Origin: Mesorhizobium opportunistum WSM2075
GTDB lineage: Bacteria > Pseudomonadota > Alphaproteobacteria > Rhizobiales > Rhizobiaceae
Assembly: GCF_000176035.2 (NCBI RefSeq)
Contig: NC_015675.1
Span: forward strand, 4,592,001 to 4,656,000
Length of the DNA: 64,000 nucleotides
Direction: 5' to 3'
Shown here: piece after piece, positions 1 through 8,809 of the stretch
Position numbering within the stretch: the first letter of the stretch is position 1
Layout: every line of letters starts with the position of its first letter
Program-made: the position numbers and the translations under genes
Notes under the pieces: model-generated
What the model saw: only the letters and a program-made list of their open reading frames with translations
What the model was told of the DNA's origin: nothing
Database searches by the model: none

Positions 1-314
1 GTGTCGACGATCTCCCAGGAATCGAAGTCGCCGGCCCAGCGGCGGCAATCTTCGATGGTGATCCTCTTCGGCTCGCCGGTGAACGCCGCCATCAGCCGCG
101 CTTCGCGAATGCCGCTGTTCCACAGCGCTAGGGACCGCTCGTGGTTGCGCTTCAGCTTGCGCGCCAGGGGCCGCAAATCCGTGTTGCCGACGCCGAGCGC
201 GGTCGCGGTGTTGATGCCGAACCGGGCCATGCCGGCGCGGTTCTCCACGGTGCCGATCGAGCGCAGATGCGTGACGATGTCCTGCGCGGTCCAACCTGGA
301 ACGGGCAGGGACAT
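1..314 (-). CDS. DNA alkylation repair protein (AlkD-like), N-terminal part only
   Basis: The reverse strand reads an open frame of about 104 codons from an ATG at 314 out of the left edge of the window, so the C-terminus is missing. The visible part contains LGVGNTDLRPLARKLKRNH and then SLALWNSGIREARLMA, which fits the HEAT-like repeats of the DNA alkylation repair enzyme family (AlkC/AlkD-type, removing alkylated bases without base flipping). The start lies 6 bp after the stop of the dehydrogenase gene on the same strand, so the two are probably co-transcribed. Family assignment is by remembered motif similarity. Confidence 0.75.
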   Translation of the reverse strand, partial: MSLPVPGWTAQDIVTHLRSIGTVENRAGMARFGINTATALGVGNTDLRPLARKLKRNHERSLALWNSGIREARLMAAFTGEPKRITIEDCRRWAGDFDSWEIVD

Positions 315-320
315 CGTCGC

Positions 321-1190
321 CTACTTCTCCAGCCGTGCCAGCAGCGAGGACGTGTCCCAACGCTTGCCGCCCATCGCCTGCACGTCCTTGTAGAACTGGT
401 CGACAAGCGCGGTCACCGGCAGGCTGGCGCCGTTGCGGTCGGCCTCCGCCAGGCAGATGCCGAGATCCTTGCGCATCCAGTCGACGGCGAAACCGAAATC
501 ATATTTTCCGGCGTTCATCGTCTTGTGCCGGTTTTCCATTTGCCACGAACCGGCCGCGCCCTTGGATATCACCTCGATCACCTTCTCGATGTCGAGCCCG
601 GCCTTCTTGCCGAAATGGATGCCTTCGGCCAAACCCTGCACGAGGCCGGCAATGGTGATCTGGTTGATCATCTTGGTGAGCTGGCCGGCGCCTACCGGTC
701 CCATCAGTCCAACCATGCGGGCATAGGCGTCGATGACGGGCCTTGCCCTGTCGAAGGCGGCCTGGTCGCCGCCGACCATGACCGTCAGCACGCCGTTCTC
801 GGCGCCGGCCTGGCCACCGGAGACCGGCGCGTCGAGGAAGGAAAACCCGCTCGACCGCGCGGCTTCCGCCAGTTCGCGCGCGACTTCCGCCGAGGCCGTG
901 GTGTTGTCGATGAAGACCGAACCTTTCTTCATCGCCTTGAACGCGCCTTCGGGACCTGTCGTCACCGAGCGCAGATCGTCGTCATTGCCGACGCAGGAAA
1001 AGACGAAATCCTTGCCCTCGGCGGCTTGTGCAGGCGTCGCGGCAAGGCTGCCGCCATGTTTGGTGACCCACTGTTCGGCTTTCGCGCGGGTGCGGTTGTA
1101 GACGGTGACGTCGTGGCCGCCCTTGTTCTTCAGGTGCCCGGCCATGGGATAGCCCATGACGCCAAGACCGAGAAATGCCACAGATGCCAT
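321..1190 (-). CDS. NAD(P)-dependent 3-hydroxyisobutyrate dehydrogenase-family oxidoreductase
   Basis: This is a 289-aa beta-hydroxyacid dehydrogenase, the normal family length. The Rossmann dinucleotide site is GLGVMG (residues 8-13). The substrate-binding signature DAPVSGG is at 120-126, and the conserved catalytic lysine follows in GAGQLTKMINQ (K173, N177). Such enzymes oxidise 3-hydroxyisobutyrate or reduce tartronate semialdehyde or related short 2-/3-hydroxyacids; the sequence alone does not settle the substrate. The partial AlkD-like gene starts 6 bp downstream and is probably in the same transcript. The amino-acid transporter genes lie 111 bp upstream on the same strand and could be linked. 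Confidence 0.9.
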   Translation of the reverse strand: MASVAFLGLGVMGYPMAGHLKNKGGHDVTVYNRTRAKAEQWVTKHGGSLAATPAQAAEGKDFVFSCVGNDDDLRSVTTGPEGAFKAMKKGSVFIDNTTASAEVARELAEAARSSGFSFLDAPVSGGQAGAENGVLTVMVGGDQAAFDRARPVIDAYARMVGLMGPVGAGQLTKMINQITIAGLVQGLAEGIHFGKKAGLDIEKVIEVISKGAAGSWQMENRHKTMNAGKYDFGFAVDWMRKDLGICLAEADRNGASLPVTALVDQFYKDVQAMGGKRWDTSSLLARLEK

Positions 1191-1301
1191 GAGCTTGCCC
1201 TTCAGACTGAAAATGGAATTGTTGCGAAAGCTCTAGGCCCTGCGCTCAATTCGTCAAGACGCGCATGGTCCGATCGACTGGTACAGCCGAATCGAAAATG
1301 A

Positions 1302-2123
1302 TCAGCGTTTCAGGTGGATGGTGATCCGCCGCTCGATCCATTCGATGCCATGGCGCAACAACTCGACCATCACGAGATACACCAGGGCAACCCAGATATA
1401 GGCCTGGATGTCGAAGGAGTTGGCGAAGGCGAGTTTTGCATTGCCCATCAGGTCGTAGACGGTGATGATGGCGACGATCGCCGACGCCTTGACCATCAGG
1501 ATCAGCTCATTGCCGTAAGGCCGCAAGGCGACGATCAGCGCTTGCGGCAGGACGATCTTGCGCAGCGTCTGCAATTTGTGCAGGCCAAGCGAAGCAGCTC
1601 CTTCCCACTGGCCCCTCGGCACGCTCTCGATGGCGCCGCGCAGGATTTCCGCCTGGTACGCGGCAGTGTTGAGCGAGAAGGCAAAGACGCCACAGTTGAA
1701 GGCGTCCTTGAAAAAATCCCAAAGCCCGACCATCTGGAGCTCCGGCCGGAACGAACCCAGCCCGTAATAGACCAGGAATGTCTGGACCAGCAGCGGCGTG
1801 CCCCGGAAAAAGTAGACGTAGCAATAGGCAAGGCCGGACAGGATCCGGTTCCTGGACATACGCCCATACGCAACAGGCATCGACAGAACGGCGCCAAGCA
1901 CCATCGAGATGGCCACCAGCGACAGGGTGACGCCCAGCCCCCGCAGATAGGCGGGTGCATATTTGGCGAAGAAGGCGGCGTTCCAGGCAAAGAAGAGGTA
2001 GCTGACGATGCCAAGGCCAAAGGCTATCCACAGGCCAACCAGCGCATAGCCGACGATACGCTTGCGTGGCCAGCCGCGCACCTGCGGCGGCGGCCGTTCA
2101 ACCATCGTGGCCGTGGCACTCAT
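1302..2123 (-). CDS. Polar amino-acid ABC transporter permease (HisM/ArtM type)
   Basis: This 273-aa inner-membrane permease has several hydrophobic segments and a clear EAA cytoplasmic loop (AIESVPRGQWEGAASLGL, then KIVLPQAL) that docks to the ATPase. The open frame extends upstream to 2333, but the ATG at 2123 is preferred because it overlaps the stop of the upstream permease by 4 bp (ATGA), the usual translational coupling. With the next permease and the binding protein it forms a histidine/lysine/arginine/ornithine-type importer. No ATP-binding subunit follows; the next gene is a dehydrogenase. Confidence 0.9.
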   Translation of the reverse strand: MSATATMVERPPPQVRGWPRKRIVGYALVGLWIAFGLGIVSYLFFAWNAAFFAKYAPAYLRGLGVTLSLVAISMVLGAVLSMPVAYGRMSRNRILSGLAYCYVYFFRGTPLLVQTFLVYYGLGSFRPELQMVGLWDFFKDAFNCGVFAFSLNTAAYQAEILRGAIESVPRGQWEGAASLGLHKLQTLRKIVLPQALIVALRPYGNELILMVKASAIVAIITVYDLMGNAKLAFANSFDIQAYIWVALVYLVMVELLRHGIEWIERRITIHLKR

Positions 2124-2839
2124 CGTTGCGCCTCCCATTTGCCGAGCGAGCGCAAGATGGCGCTGGTGGCGAAAGACGACACGATGGCCAGACCGAGAAA
2201 GACCAAAGCCGCCACGCCATAAAACAGGAACGAATGTTTTGTCACGCGAGCGGCCACACCGGCGTTGCGCAACGTCTCTGCCAGACCGACGACCGACACC
2301 AGCGAGGTGTCCTTCAACAGGCTGAGCCAGCAATTCTCGAGACCGGGGAAGGCGATGCGCAGCAGCTGCGGCAAGATCACCTTGCGCATTGTCTGCCCGT
2401 AGGAAAGTCCGATGGCGTAGCCACCCTCATATTGGCCCTTCGGGATGGCACGAAAGGCCGAAAGGAAAACCTCGCTGGCGTAGGATGAGAAGATCAGCGA
2501 GAGCACGATCATCCCGGCGACGAAGCTGTTGACGTCGATCGTCGCTTCGGGGCGGAAATAGCGGATGAGGTGCTGCAGCAGGATCGGCACGCCGAAGAAG
2601 AACAGGAAGAGCGTCACCAGTTCCGGCAGGCCACGGAAGACCGTGGTGTAGATATTGGCAGCGAGGCGCAGCGAGGGCTCTTCGGATTGCTTGCCCAGCG
2701 CAATGAAAAAGCCAATCGTCAAGCCAATGGGCAGCGTCGCCAGTGCGAGCAGAACCGTTACTACGATGCCATACGCAATATCATCACTCCAGCCATCAGG
2801 TCCCCAACTGAGAAGTGTCCATATGCTCTGGGCTGGCAT
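2120..2839 (-). CDS. Polar amino-acid ABC transporter permease (HisQ/ArtQ type)
   Basis: This 239-aa membrane protein is the partner permease of the gene at 1302-2123. It has the family EAA loop (AIPKGQYEGGYAIGLSYG followed by RKVILPQLLRIAFPG) and four to five hydrophobic stretches. It overlaps the downstream permease by 4 bp. An intercistronic perfect palindrome (2880-2907) separates it from the binding-protein gene upstream, which fits the usual higher expression of the periplasmic component. The heterodimer should carry a polar amino acid through the inner membrane. Confidence 0.9.
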   Translation of the reverse strand: MPAQSIWTLLSWGPDGWSDDIAYGIVVTVLLALATLPIGLTIGFFIALGKQSEEPSLRLAANIYTTVFRGLPELVTLFLFFFGVPILLQHLIRYFRPEATIDVNSFVAGMIVLSLIFSSYASEVFLSAFRAIPKGQYEGGYAIGLSYGQTMRKVILPQLLRIAFPGLENCWLSLLKDTSLVSVVGLAETLRNAGVAARVTKHSFLFYGVAALVFLGLAIVSSFATSAILRSLGKWEAQR

Positions 2840-2879
2840 CGACGGATCTTATCCCCACGGCGTTCCCAAGATGAATAGA

Positions 2880-2907
2880 AAGACGGCGGGGAATTCCCCG
2901 CCGTCTT
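2880..2907 (-). terminator. Perfect 28-nt palindrome between binding-protein and permease genes
   Basis: The two 14-nt arms (AAGACGGCGGGGAA and its exact complement) meet at a GAATTC centre, giving a very stable hairpin 11 nt past the binding-protein stop at 2919. There is no long T run, so it may act as an mRNA-stabilising hairpin or partial terminator that sets the ratio of binding protein to permease rather than as a full stop. Confidence 0.6.
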
Positions 2908-2918
2908 GAACCTGTCTA

Positions 2919-3704
2919 TCAGGACTCGGCGCCGTAGACGTCGAACTTGAAGTACTTGTCGTTGATTTCCTTGTATTTTCCATTGGCGCGGATGGCGTCG
3001 ATGGCTTCATTGAGCTTGTTGACCAGGTCAGTCTCGCCCTTGCGCACCGCAATGCCTGCGCCCGGTCCGAAGATATCGACGGGTTGCGGCGACGGCTGGC
3101 CGAGGATCTTGCAGCAGGCGCCATCAGGCGAATCCAGCCATTGCTGCAGCACGACGATGTCGTCCTCGATGGCGTCGAGACGACCATTGGCAAGATCTGC
3201 CTGCTCTTCGGGGCTGCTCGGATAGCCCTTCACGGTGCTGTCGGTGTAGGTCTTCGAGGCATAATTGAAATGGGTGGTCGTGGTGGCGACACCGATGGTC
3301 TTGCCCGCGAGATCTTCCTTGGTCACACCCTTCAGCGTCGAGTCTTTCGGCACGGCGAGCGCCGACGGTGTGTTGTAGTATTTGTGCGAGAAGTCGACCT
3401 TTTCCTTCCGCTCCGGCGTGATCGACATCGAGGCGACGATGGCGTCGAACTTGCCGGCCTGAAGCGCCGGGATGATGCCGTCCCAATCCTGAGCGACGAA
3501 GGTGCACTTGACCTTCATCTGGTCGCAAAGCGCCTGGGCGATGTCGATGTCGAAGCCGACGAGCTTGCCGTCAGACGTCAGGTTGTTGAACGGGGGGTAG
3601 GCGCCCTCGGTGCCGATCCTCAGGGTTTTCTCCTGGGCCTGGGCTACGCCGAGCGTCAGCAGCGCGGCCGATGCGGCGAGCGCGATACGCAGTGCAATAC
3701 GCAT
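2919..3704 (-). CDS. Periplasmic polar amino-acid-binding protein of ABC transporter (HisJ/LAO type)
   Basis: This 261-aa protein starts with a signal peptide (MRIALRIALAASAALLTLG, cleavage after AQA). The mature part has family signatures: GTEGAYPPFNN, then VGFDIDIAQALCDQM and PERKEKVDFSHKYYNT. This is the bacterial family-3 solute-binding fold for lysine, arginine, ornithine or histidine. The frame is open to 3803, but the ATG at 3704 is chosen because AGAGGAC lies just upstream and the signal peptide begins there. It is the first gene of the transporter operon, followed by a strong hairpin and two permeases. Confidence 0.92.
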   Translation of the reverse strand: MRIALRIALAASAALLTLGVAQAQEKTLRIGTEGAYPPFNNLTSDGKLVGFDIDIAQALCDQMKVKCTFVAQDWDGIIPALQAGKFDAIVASMSITPERKEKVDFSHKYYNTPSALAVPKDSTLKGVTKEDLAGKTIGVATTTTHFNYASKTYTDSTVKGYPSSPEEQADLANGRLDAIEDDIVVLQQWLDSPDGACCKILGQPSPQPVDIFGPGAGIAVRKGETDLVNKLNEAIDAIRANGKYKEINDKYFKFDVYGAES

Positions 3705-3863
3705 GATAGTCCTCTCTTTACGGTCCCGGCCGTCGTTCCGAAACGGCTCTGTGGGGCGGTGCTTTTGACCGCCCGCTGGGGGCGATACTCCCACTCTTTC
3801 CAAGAAAAAAGCAACTGCAAAACCACCAAAATCGGCAACGGCGTTCTGCCGTTACGTTAGTTC

Positions 3864-4367
3864 TCAAGCAACGAGACCGGTCGTGCGCTCGATGAAGTCG
3901 GCTATCGATTCTACGTCATCGAGGTCGAATGCCGGCAGGCTCTTGTCCGCGATGGCGAAATCCGCGGCGACAGCGACAATATTGGGATCGTCCGCCGAAA
4001 GCGGCGTCCGGTCCTTTGCGTCCAGCCGCCTGGTTTCGATCTTGCGGTGGGATTCGCGCTTGTAGCCTTCGACCAGCACGATGTCGCACGGGGCAAGCCG
4101 CGAGAGGATGCCATCCAGCGGCGGTTCGTCCTCGCCACGCAGCTCGTGCATCAGCGCCCAGCGATTGCCGGACACGATCGCAACCTCGGTGGCGCCGGCC
4201 TGCCGATGGCGGAAGCTGTCGGCGCCCGGCTTGTCGATGTCGAAATCATGATGGGCATGTTTGACCGTCGAGACCTTCCAGCCGCGCCGCACGAGCTCGG
4301 CGACCAGCTTTTCGGTCAGTGTGGTCTTGCCGGAGTTTTTCCAGCCGGTGATGCCGAAGATGTTCAT
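3864..4367 (-). CDS. mobB: Molybdopterin-guanine dinucleotide biosynthesis adaptor protein MobB
   Basis: A 167-aa P-loop GTPase. The Walker A motif is in ITGWKNSGKTTLTEKL near the N-terminus. VKHAHHDFDIDKPGADS is the typical MobB histidine/aspartate stretch, and DIVLVEGYK is the Walker-B-like segment. MobB assists MobA in making MGD from molybdopterin and GTP. Its ATG overlaps the mobA stop by 4 bp (4364-4367), so mobA and mobB are co-translated. moaA lies about 3 kb away on the same strand. Confidence 0.93.
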   Translation of the reverse strand: MNIFGITGWKNSGKTTLTEKLVAELVRRGWKVSTVKHAHHDFDIDKPGADSFRHRQAGATEVAIVSGNRWALMHELRGEDEPPLDGILSRLAPCDIVLVEGYKRESHRKIETRRLDAKDRTPLSADDPNIVAVAADFAIADKSLPAFDLDDVESIADFIERTTGLVA

Positions 4368-4990
4368 GGCGTCATGCTCTGCAACAGGCGCGCGGCCTGG
4401 GCAAGGTCGTCGGGTACGTTGATGTTGAAGAAAGGGTCGAGCCCGGCGGATTGCGGGACCGGGAATTCCACCTCGACATGACCATGGCGCTCGATGAAGG
4501 CCGAAACCCGCCGGTTGTCCTCATCGACCAGAAAGTGCCGCAGCGCATCAAGGTATCCGACCGGCCACAGCGCGAAGGTCGGGTGCCGTCGGCCGGCCGA
4601 AGCGGCGACGGCAATTGACCCTGGATGCTCGCCTGCCGCCGCCGCCAGGCGGTCGACGAGGTCAAGCGGCAGGAAAGGGGTATCGCCGGCCGCGGTGACG
4701 ATCGCCTTGCAGTGCGTGCCGGCAACGGCCCATTCGAGGCCGGTCAGGATGCCGGCCAACGGTCCGGCAAAGCCCTCGACCGTGTCGGCAAGCACGGGCA
4801 AACCGAAACGGGAAAAGCGTTCCGGATCGCCATTGGCGCTCAGCGCCAGGGTCTCGATCTGCGGGCCAAGGCGCGACAGCACCTGGTCGAGCACGCAGCC
4901 GCCGTTGAGCGGCAACAGGCTCTTGTCGCCGCCGCCCATTCGCCTCGACTGGCCCCCGGCCAGGATGATCCCCGCGACGTCTCGCTTCAT
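4364..4990 (-). CDS. mobA: Molybdenum cofactor guanylyltransferase MobA
   Basis: A 208-aa nucleotidyltransferase that transfers GMP from GTP to molybdopterin. The N-terminal nucleotide-binding loop is IILAGGQSRRMGGGDKSLLP. It is followed by LVDRLAAAA and a C-terminal FFNINVPDDL, all typical of MobA. The length matches the family. It precedes mobB with a 4-bp overlap. The start ATG at 4990 lies about 40 bp from a 15-bp tandem repeat that touches the upstream transporter gene. Confidence 0.93.
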   Translation of the reverse strand: MKRDVAGIILAGGQSRRMGGGDKSLLPLNGGCVLDQVLSRLGPQIETLALSANGDPERFSRFGLPVLADTVEGFAGPLAGILTGLEWAVAGTHCKAIVTAAGDTPFLPLDLVDRLAAAAGEHPGSIAVAASAGRRHPTFALWPVGYLDALRHFLVDEDNRRVSAFIERHGHVEVEFPVPQSAGLDPFFNINVPDDLAQAARLLQSMTP

Positions 4991-5031
4991 GACGCTCAGC
5001 CTGTAGGCCTGCCGCCGGAAATCGCAAGCAA

Positions 5032-5091
5032 CTTCCTGGATCCCGTCTTCCTGGATCCCATCTGGCTAGATCCCATCTTCCTAGATGCCAT
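5032..5091. repeat. Four 15-bp tandem repeats overlapping the 3' end of a DMT transporter gene
   Basis: Four adjacent 15-nt units with core CTTCCTGGATCCCAT occupy 5032-5046, 5047-5061, 5062-5076 and 5077-5091, differing at a few positions. On the minus strand they read as a pentapeptide series of the form (P/E)DGI followed by Q or a stop. The transporter's TAG (5081-5083) lies in the first unit it meets, where another copy has CAG. Confidence 0.85.
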
Positions 5092-6001
5092 CTGGCGCCA
5101 TGGCCGGCCCGGTGCTTTCGGCGACGATCCTTCGCCGGCCGACCACCCGTTCGCGATAGAGCGTATAGAGACCCGAGCCGACGACTATTGTTGCGCCGAC
5201 GATCATCGGCGCGTCCGGGAAATCGCCGAAGACGATCAAGCCGAGCAGTATGGACCAAAGGAGTGCGGTGTAGCGGAATGGCGCGACGAAGGAGATTTCG
5301 CCCGAGCGCATCGCCATGATGATGAACTGATAGCCGACGAGCACCAGCACCGCCGCCAGCGCCAGCAGCGCCGTGCTTTTGCCGGTCATCGGCGTCCAGC
5401 CGCCCATCGGCGCCAGCAACGCCGCGCCGACGACGGTCATCGCAAGGGCGGTGGCGGTCGAGACGAGCATGGTCGGGATGGCCCGAGGGATGCGCCTGGT
5501 GGCGAGATCGCGCACGGTGCAGCAGGCAACGCTGGCCAGCGCCCAGAGGGAATACAGGCTGAAACCGTCAAAGCCCGGCCGCACGATGATCATAACGCCG
5601 GCGAAACCGGCGGCGATCGCCAGCCAGCGTCGCCAGCCGACCGCTTCGCCGAAAAACAGCGCCGCACCCATCGTCACCGCCAGCGGCAGCGCCTGCAGAA
5701 CGGCCGAGACACTGCCGATCGGCAGATGGGCCAGGGCCACCAGGAATGACACCGTGGCGCCGGCTTCGGCCAGGACGCGGATTGCCACCAAAGGCTGCAG
5801 CATCAGGCGCGGCTGCAAAAGCGCGCCACGCTGCCAGGCCAGCAGGCCGACGAAGAGCGAGGCGAACGCTCCCCTGATCAGCATGACCTGCGCCATGTTC
5901 ATCGATTGCGACGAGTATTTGGTGATGGCGTCGTTGAGCGTGAAGCCAACCATCGCCACCATCATGAACAACGCGCCGCGAAGATTTGGAGAAAGAGGCA
6001 A
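5081..6001 (-). CDS. EamA/RhaT-family (DMT) small-molecule exporter
   Basis: An approximately 306-aa polytopic protein made of two EamA halves of about five hydrophobic helices each (e.g. ALFMMVAMVGFTLNDAITKY near the start, VLVLVGYQFIIMAMRSGE in the second half). DMT proteins of this type export amino acids or metabolites; the substrate is unknown. The start is uncertain: the open frame reaches a TTG at 6064, another TTG at 6001 matches family length better, and the first ATG is at 5965. No good ribosome-binding site is visible. The stop codon lies within a 15-bp tandem repeat. Confidence 0.8.
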   Translation of the reverse strand: MPLSPNLRGALFMMVAMVGFTLNDAITKYSSQSMNMAQVMLIRGAFASLFVGLLAWQRGALLQPRLMLQPLVAIRVLAEAGATVSFLVALAHLPIGSVSAVLQALPLAVTMGAALFFGEAVGWRRWLAIAAGFAGVMIIVRPGFDGFSLYSLWALASVACCTVRDLATRRIPRAIPTMLVSTATALAMTVVGAALLAPMGGWTPMTGKSTALLALAAVLVLVGYQFIIMAMRSGEISFVAPFRYTALLWSILLGLIVFGDFPDAPMIVGATIVVGSGLYTLYRERVVGRRRIVAESTGPAMAPDGI

Positions 6002-6179
6002 GACATCTACCGGTTGCTTTGGCAAGCAAGCCTGTAACAGCCCGCCGCGAAACAGCAACGGCAAAGGGCTGTACCAGGGCCGGGTCGTCCATCGTCCTGA
6101 TGGGAAATCATGCCCGGATTCGTCGCGTATCTTGCCGGAAAGCGAATTCGCATCCCGACAAGCCGTGCCGCCGAGGTGG

Positions 6180-6539
6180 CTATTTCTTCGGCGTCAGGAT
6201 CTCGGTGCCGTTGCCTTCCTTGCCGGCGATCGTCCACAGGCCATGCAGCGAGCCATCATCCTGAACCTTGTAGACGACGAGGCCGATGTCCTTGTCCATG
6301 ACATAGCCGGCCGAAAAGGCATTGTCGTTGCGCATGCAGATGCCGTCGGAAGAAGAGCCGCCCGTCTCCCAATGGATCGTGCAGGTGGTTCCGCTGGTCA
6401 GCGTGATGGTGGCCTCGCCGCCATAGGGCGATCCGTCGAAATTGGTGCCGGCAACGGTGTAGGTGCCGCCGATCGACTGGGCTGCCGCGGGCACGGCCGC
6501 AAGGCCGAGCAATGCGAGAGAAAGAATGAGTTTGCGCAT
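6180..6539 (-). CDS. Small secreted protein of unknown function
   Basis: A 119-aa protein with a clear signal peptide (MRKLILSLALLGLAAVPAAA, cut after AAQ or nearby). The mature region starts GGTYTVAGTNFDGSPYGG and has two cysteines (CTIHWETGG and DGICM), suggesting a small disulfide-containing beta-rich periplasmic domain. A purine-rich AGGGGG lies about 10 nt before the ATG. I do not recognise a named family with confidence. It is separated by 117 bp from another secreted protein on the same strand. Confidence 0.8.
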   Translation of the reverse strand: MRKLILSLALLGLAAVPAAAQSIGGTYTVAGTNFDGSPYGGEATITLTSGTTCTIHWETGGSSSDGICMRNDNAFSAGYVMDKDIGLVVYKVQDDGSLHGLWTIAGKEGNGTEILTPKK

Positions 6540-6656
6540 GATGTACCCCCTGTGAGCGACGATTCCGCCGCGGGGAAAGCTAGGCCGGAACGCGCTGGCG
6601 GTAAATCCGACAACCGTTTGCGGATCAGACTTTTTCTGGGATGTGCTGGAGAATGC

Positions 6657-7130
6657 TCATGGCCCCTTGAGACTGCCGGCGATCGCGCCGACCAGCGGGT
6701 CGTATTTCGATCTCACAGCCTGCGGGTAGTCGATCCACACCGTGCGGATGACGCCATCCTTTCCGAACAAACGCCGCTCGTAGAAGATCTTGTCGTTCTT
6801 GAGCCCCGACAACACCGCCCAGTCCTTGCCGGTCTTGCTGTAGGTGATCTTGTAGCCTGGCTCCTTGCTCGCCTTCTCTTCGGCGAGAAACCCTTTCGGG
6901 GTTTCGTCGTCGATGTTGGCGATGCCGGAGCAGGTCAGGCTGGCGCCGTCCGCGCTCAGCCATACCTGTCCGTCGCCATTGTCCGGCTCAGGCTGGCGAT
7001 CGTTGAAGATCTCATCCGGGAAGGTGCAGACCGTGCCGAAACGCTCGTTCATATAGGTGAAAGGCGCGGCGATCGCGGCGCTTGCCGAAATCGTCGCGAA
7101 AGACGTCACGATCGAAAAGAACCGCCGCAT
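6657..7130 (-). CDS. Secreted hypothetical protein
   Basis: A 157-aa protein starting with a probable signal peptide (MRRFFSIVTSFATISASAA, cut near AIAAPF). The mature part contains two cysteines (GTVCTFPDEIF and LTCSGIANID), possibly a disulfide, and a C-terminal IRTVWIDYPQAVRSKYDPLV segment. No catalytic motif is apparent and I do not recognise the family. It lies between moaA and the other small secreted protein, all on the same strand, but spacing does not show whether they share a transcript. Confidence 0.78.
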   Translation of the reverse strand: MRRFFSIVTSFATISASAAIAAPFTYMNERFGTVCTFPDEIFNDRQPEPDNGDGQVWLSADGASLTCSGIANIDDETPKGFLAEEKASKEPGYKITYSKTGKDWAVLSGLKNDKIFYERRLFGKDGVIRTVWIDYPQAVRSKYDPLVGAIAGSLKGP

Positions 7131-7186
7131 GCCTTGCCCGTAGTCCGATGGCCACGAGGCAATCCTTGCACAAATCCGTGGGAAGG

Positions 7187-8182
7187 TCAGCCGCCGGTGA
7201 CGCTCATATGCCGGGACACCGATGGGCGGCTGGTTCGGCGGTCGATGATGAAATCATGACCTTTGGGCTTGCGGCCGATGGCTTCGTCGATAGCGTCGGC
7301 GAGCAACTCATTGCCTTCGGACGCACGCAAGGGCGCGCGCAGATCGGCGGCATCTTCCTGGCCGAGGCACATATAGAGCGTGCCGGTGCAGGTCAGCCGG
7401 ACGCGATTGCAGCTCTCGCAGAAATTGTGCGTCATCGGTGTGATGAAGCCGAGTTTTCCACCCGTCTCGGCGACATGAACGTAACGCGCCGGGCCGCCGG
7501 TCTTGAAGGGGATGTCGGTCAGCGTGAACTGGCGCTCCAGCGAGGCCCGCAGCAGCGATAGCGGCAGGTACTGGTCTGTGCGGTCGGCGTCGATCTCGCC
7601 CATAGGCATGGTTTCGATGACCGTCAGGTCCATGCCGCGGCCATGCGCCCAGCGCATCATCTCGGGCAGTTCGGCGTCGTTGAAATCCTTCAGCGCCACC
7701 GCGTTGAGCTTGACCTTCAGTCCGGCCGCCTGCGCGGCGTCTATGCCGGCCATGACCTTGTCGAGATGGCCCCAGCGGGTGATCTTGTGGAACTTGTCGG
7801 CGTCGAGCGTATCGAGCGAAACATTGACGCGCTTGACGCCGCAATCGGCGAGTTCGGTGGCAAAGCGCGCAAGCTGCGAGCCGTTGGTCGTCAGCGTCAA
7901 TTCTTCCAGGGCGCCGCTTTCGAGATGCCGCGACAGCTGGCGCACCAGATGCATGATGTTCTTGCGCACCAGCGGTTCACCGCCGGTGAGGCGCAGCCTT
8001 CTGACACCCTTTTCGACGAAGACTGTGCAGAGCCGGTCGAGTTCTTCCAGCGACAGCAGGTCCTTCTTGGGCAGGAAGGCCATGTCCTCGGCCATGCAAT
8101 AGGTGCAACGGAAATCGCAGCGGTCGGTGACCGACACTCTGAGATAGCTGATCGTGCGACCGAAGGGGTCGATCATGTCCAT
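7187..8182 (-). CDS. moaA: GTP 3',8-cyclase MoaA
   Basis: A 331-aa radical SAM enzyme catalysing the first step of molybdenum-cofactor synthesis, GTP to 3',8-cyclo-7,8-dihydro-GTP. The N-terminal cluster is RCDFRCTYC (C22, C26, C29, the CX3CX2C radical SAM motif). The C-terminal second 4Fe-4S site is C255, C258 and C272 (CESC then 13 residues then C). It ends in the double glycine needed by the family. GGEPL of the SAM domain is present. mobB-mobA nearby supports Moco function; moaBCDE are not in this window. Confidence 0.96.
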   Translation of the reverse strand: MDMIDPFGRTISYLRVSVTDRCDFRCTYCMAEDMAFLPKKDLLSLEELDRLCTVFVEKGVRRLRLTGGEPLVRKNIMHLVRQLSRHLESGALEELTLTTNGSQLARFATELADCGVKRVNVSLDTLDADKFHKITRWGHLDKVMAGIDAAQAAGLKVKLNAVALKDFNDAELPEMMRWAHGRGMDLTVIETMPMGEIDADRTDQYLPLSLLRASLERQFTLTDIPFKTGGPARYVHVAETGGKLGFITPMTHNFCESCNRVRLTCTGTLYMCLGQEDAADLRAPLRASEGNELLADAIDEAIGRKPKGHDFIIDRRTSRPSVSRHMSVTGG

Positions 8183-8357
8183 GCTTCAAGCGCTTCCCGT
8201 AGCCGTGAGTGGCGTCGTTATATACCGCTATGTGATACGAAGCGGCTAGCCATTCAAGATAGAAGGTGTTGATCCTTGGTAACATCTCGAGGCCGACATT
8301 GCATGTCGGCTCATCTCAAACGGCCTTTTCCGCCCTGGCGAAGCAGCGTAGGGAAGG

Positions 8358-8735
8358 GTGGATGACACCGGATCGAACAGAATGACCGCGCCAAAAGAAC
8401 TCAGGGTCTCCAAGGACCGCAAGCAGCTCACCGTGACGTTTCCCGGTCACCAGCCTTTCGAGCTGCCGGCGGAGCTCTTGCGCGTGGCATCGCCTTCGGC
8501 GGAGGTGCAGGGCCATTCGCCCGAACAGCGCGTGACGGTTCCCGGTAAGCGGAATGTGGCGATCCTGAAGATCGAGCCGATTGGCAATTATGCCGTGCGC
8601 ATCACCTTCGACGATTTCCACGACACCGGTATCTTCACCTGGAATTACCTGCACACGCTCGGCCACGAGAAGGACGAGCGCTGGAATGCCTATCTCGCGG
8701 AATTGGCGGCGAAGGGCTTGAGCCGGGATCGCTGA
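8358..8735 (+). CDS. DUF971 (GBBH-like N-terminal domain) protein
   Basis: A 125-aa protein with the DUF971 pattern: KELRVSKDRKQLTVTFPG, then FELPAELLRVASPSAEVQGH, and DDFHDTGIFTWNYLHTLG near the C-terminus. The domain resembles the N-terminal zinc-binding domain of gamma-butyrobetaine hydroxylase, but the stand-alone protein has no assigned reaction. The ATG at 8358 has a GGGAAGGG ribosome-binding region; an in-frame ATG at 8382 is the alternative. It is divergent from moaA. Confidence 0.85.
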   Translation: MDDTGSNRMTAPKELRVSKDRKQLTVTFPGHQPFELPAELLRVASPSAEVQGHSPEQRVTVPGKRNVAILKIEPIGNYAVRITFDDFHDTGIFTWNYLHTLGHEKDERWNAYLAELAAKGLSRDR

Positions 8736-8809
8736 TTCCCCGGCATGCTGGCGTCGTCAGGACGTCACATATCTGGAGTAGCGCCGGCAAAGGTTCGGAG
8801 GCGAAAACG

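Noticed and set aside
8292..8310. 8-bp hairpin (GCCGACAT/ATGTCGGC) between moaA and DUF971, considered as a molybdenum-cofactor riboswitch
   Set aside because: A single short hairpin is far simpler than the Moco RNA motif and no conserved segments of that class were seen.
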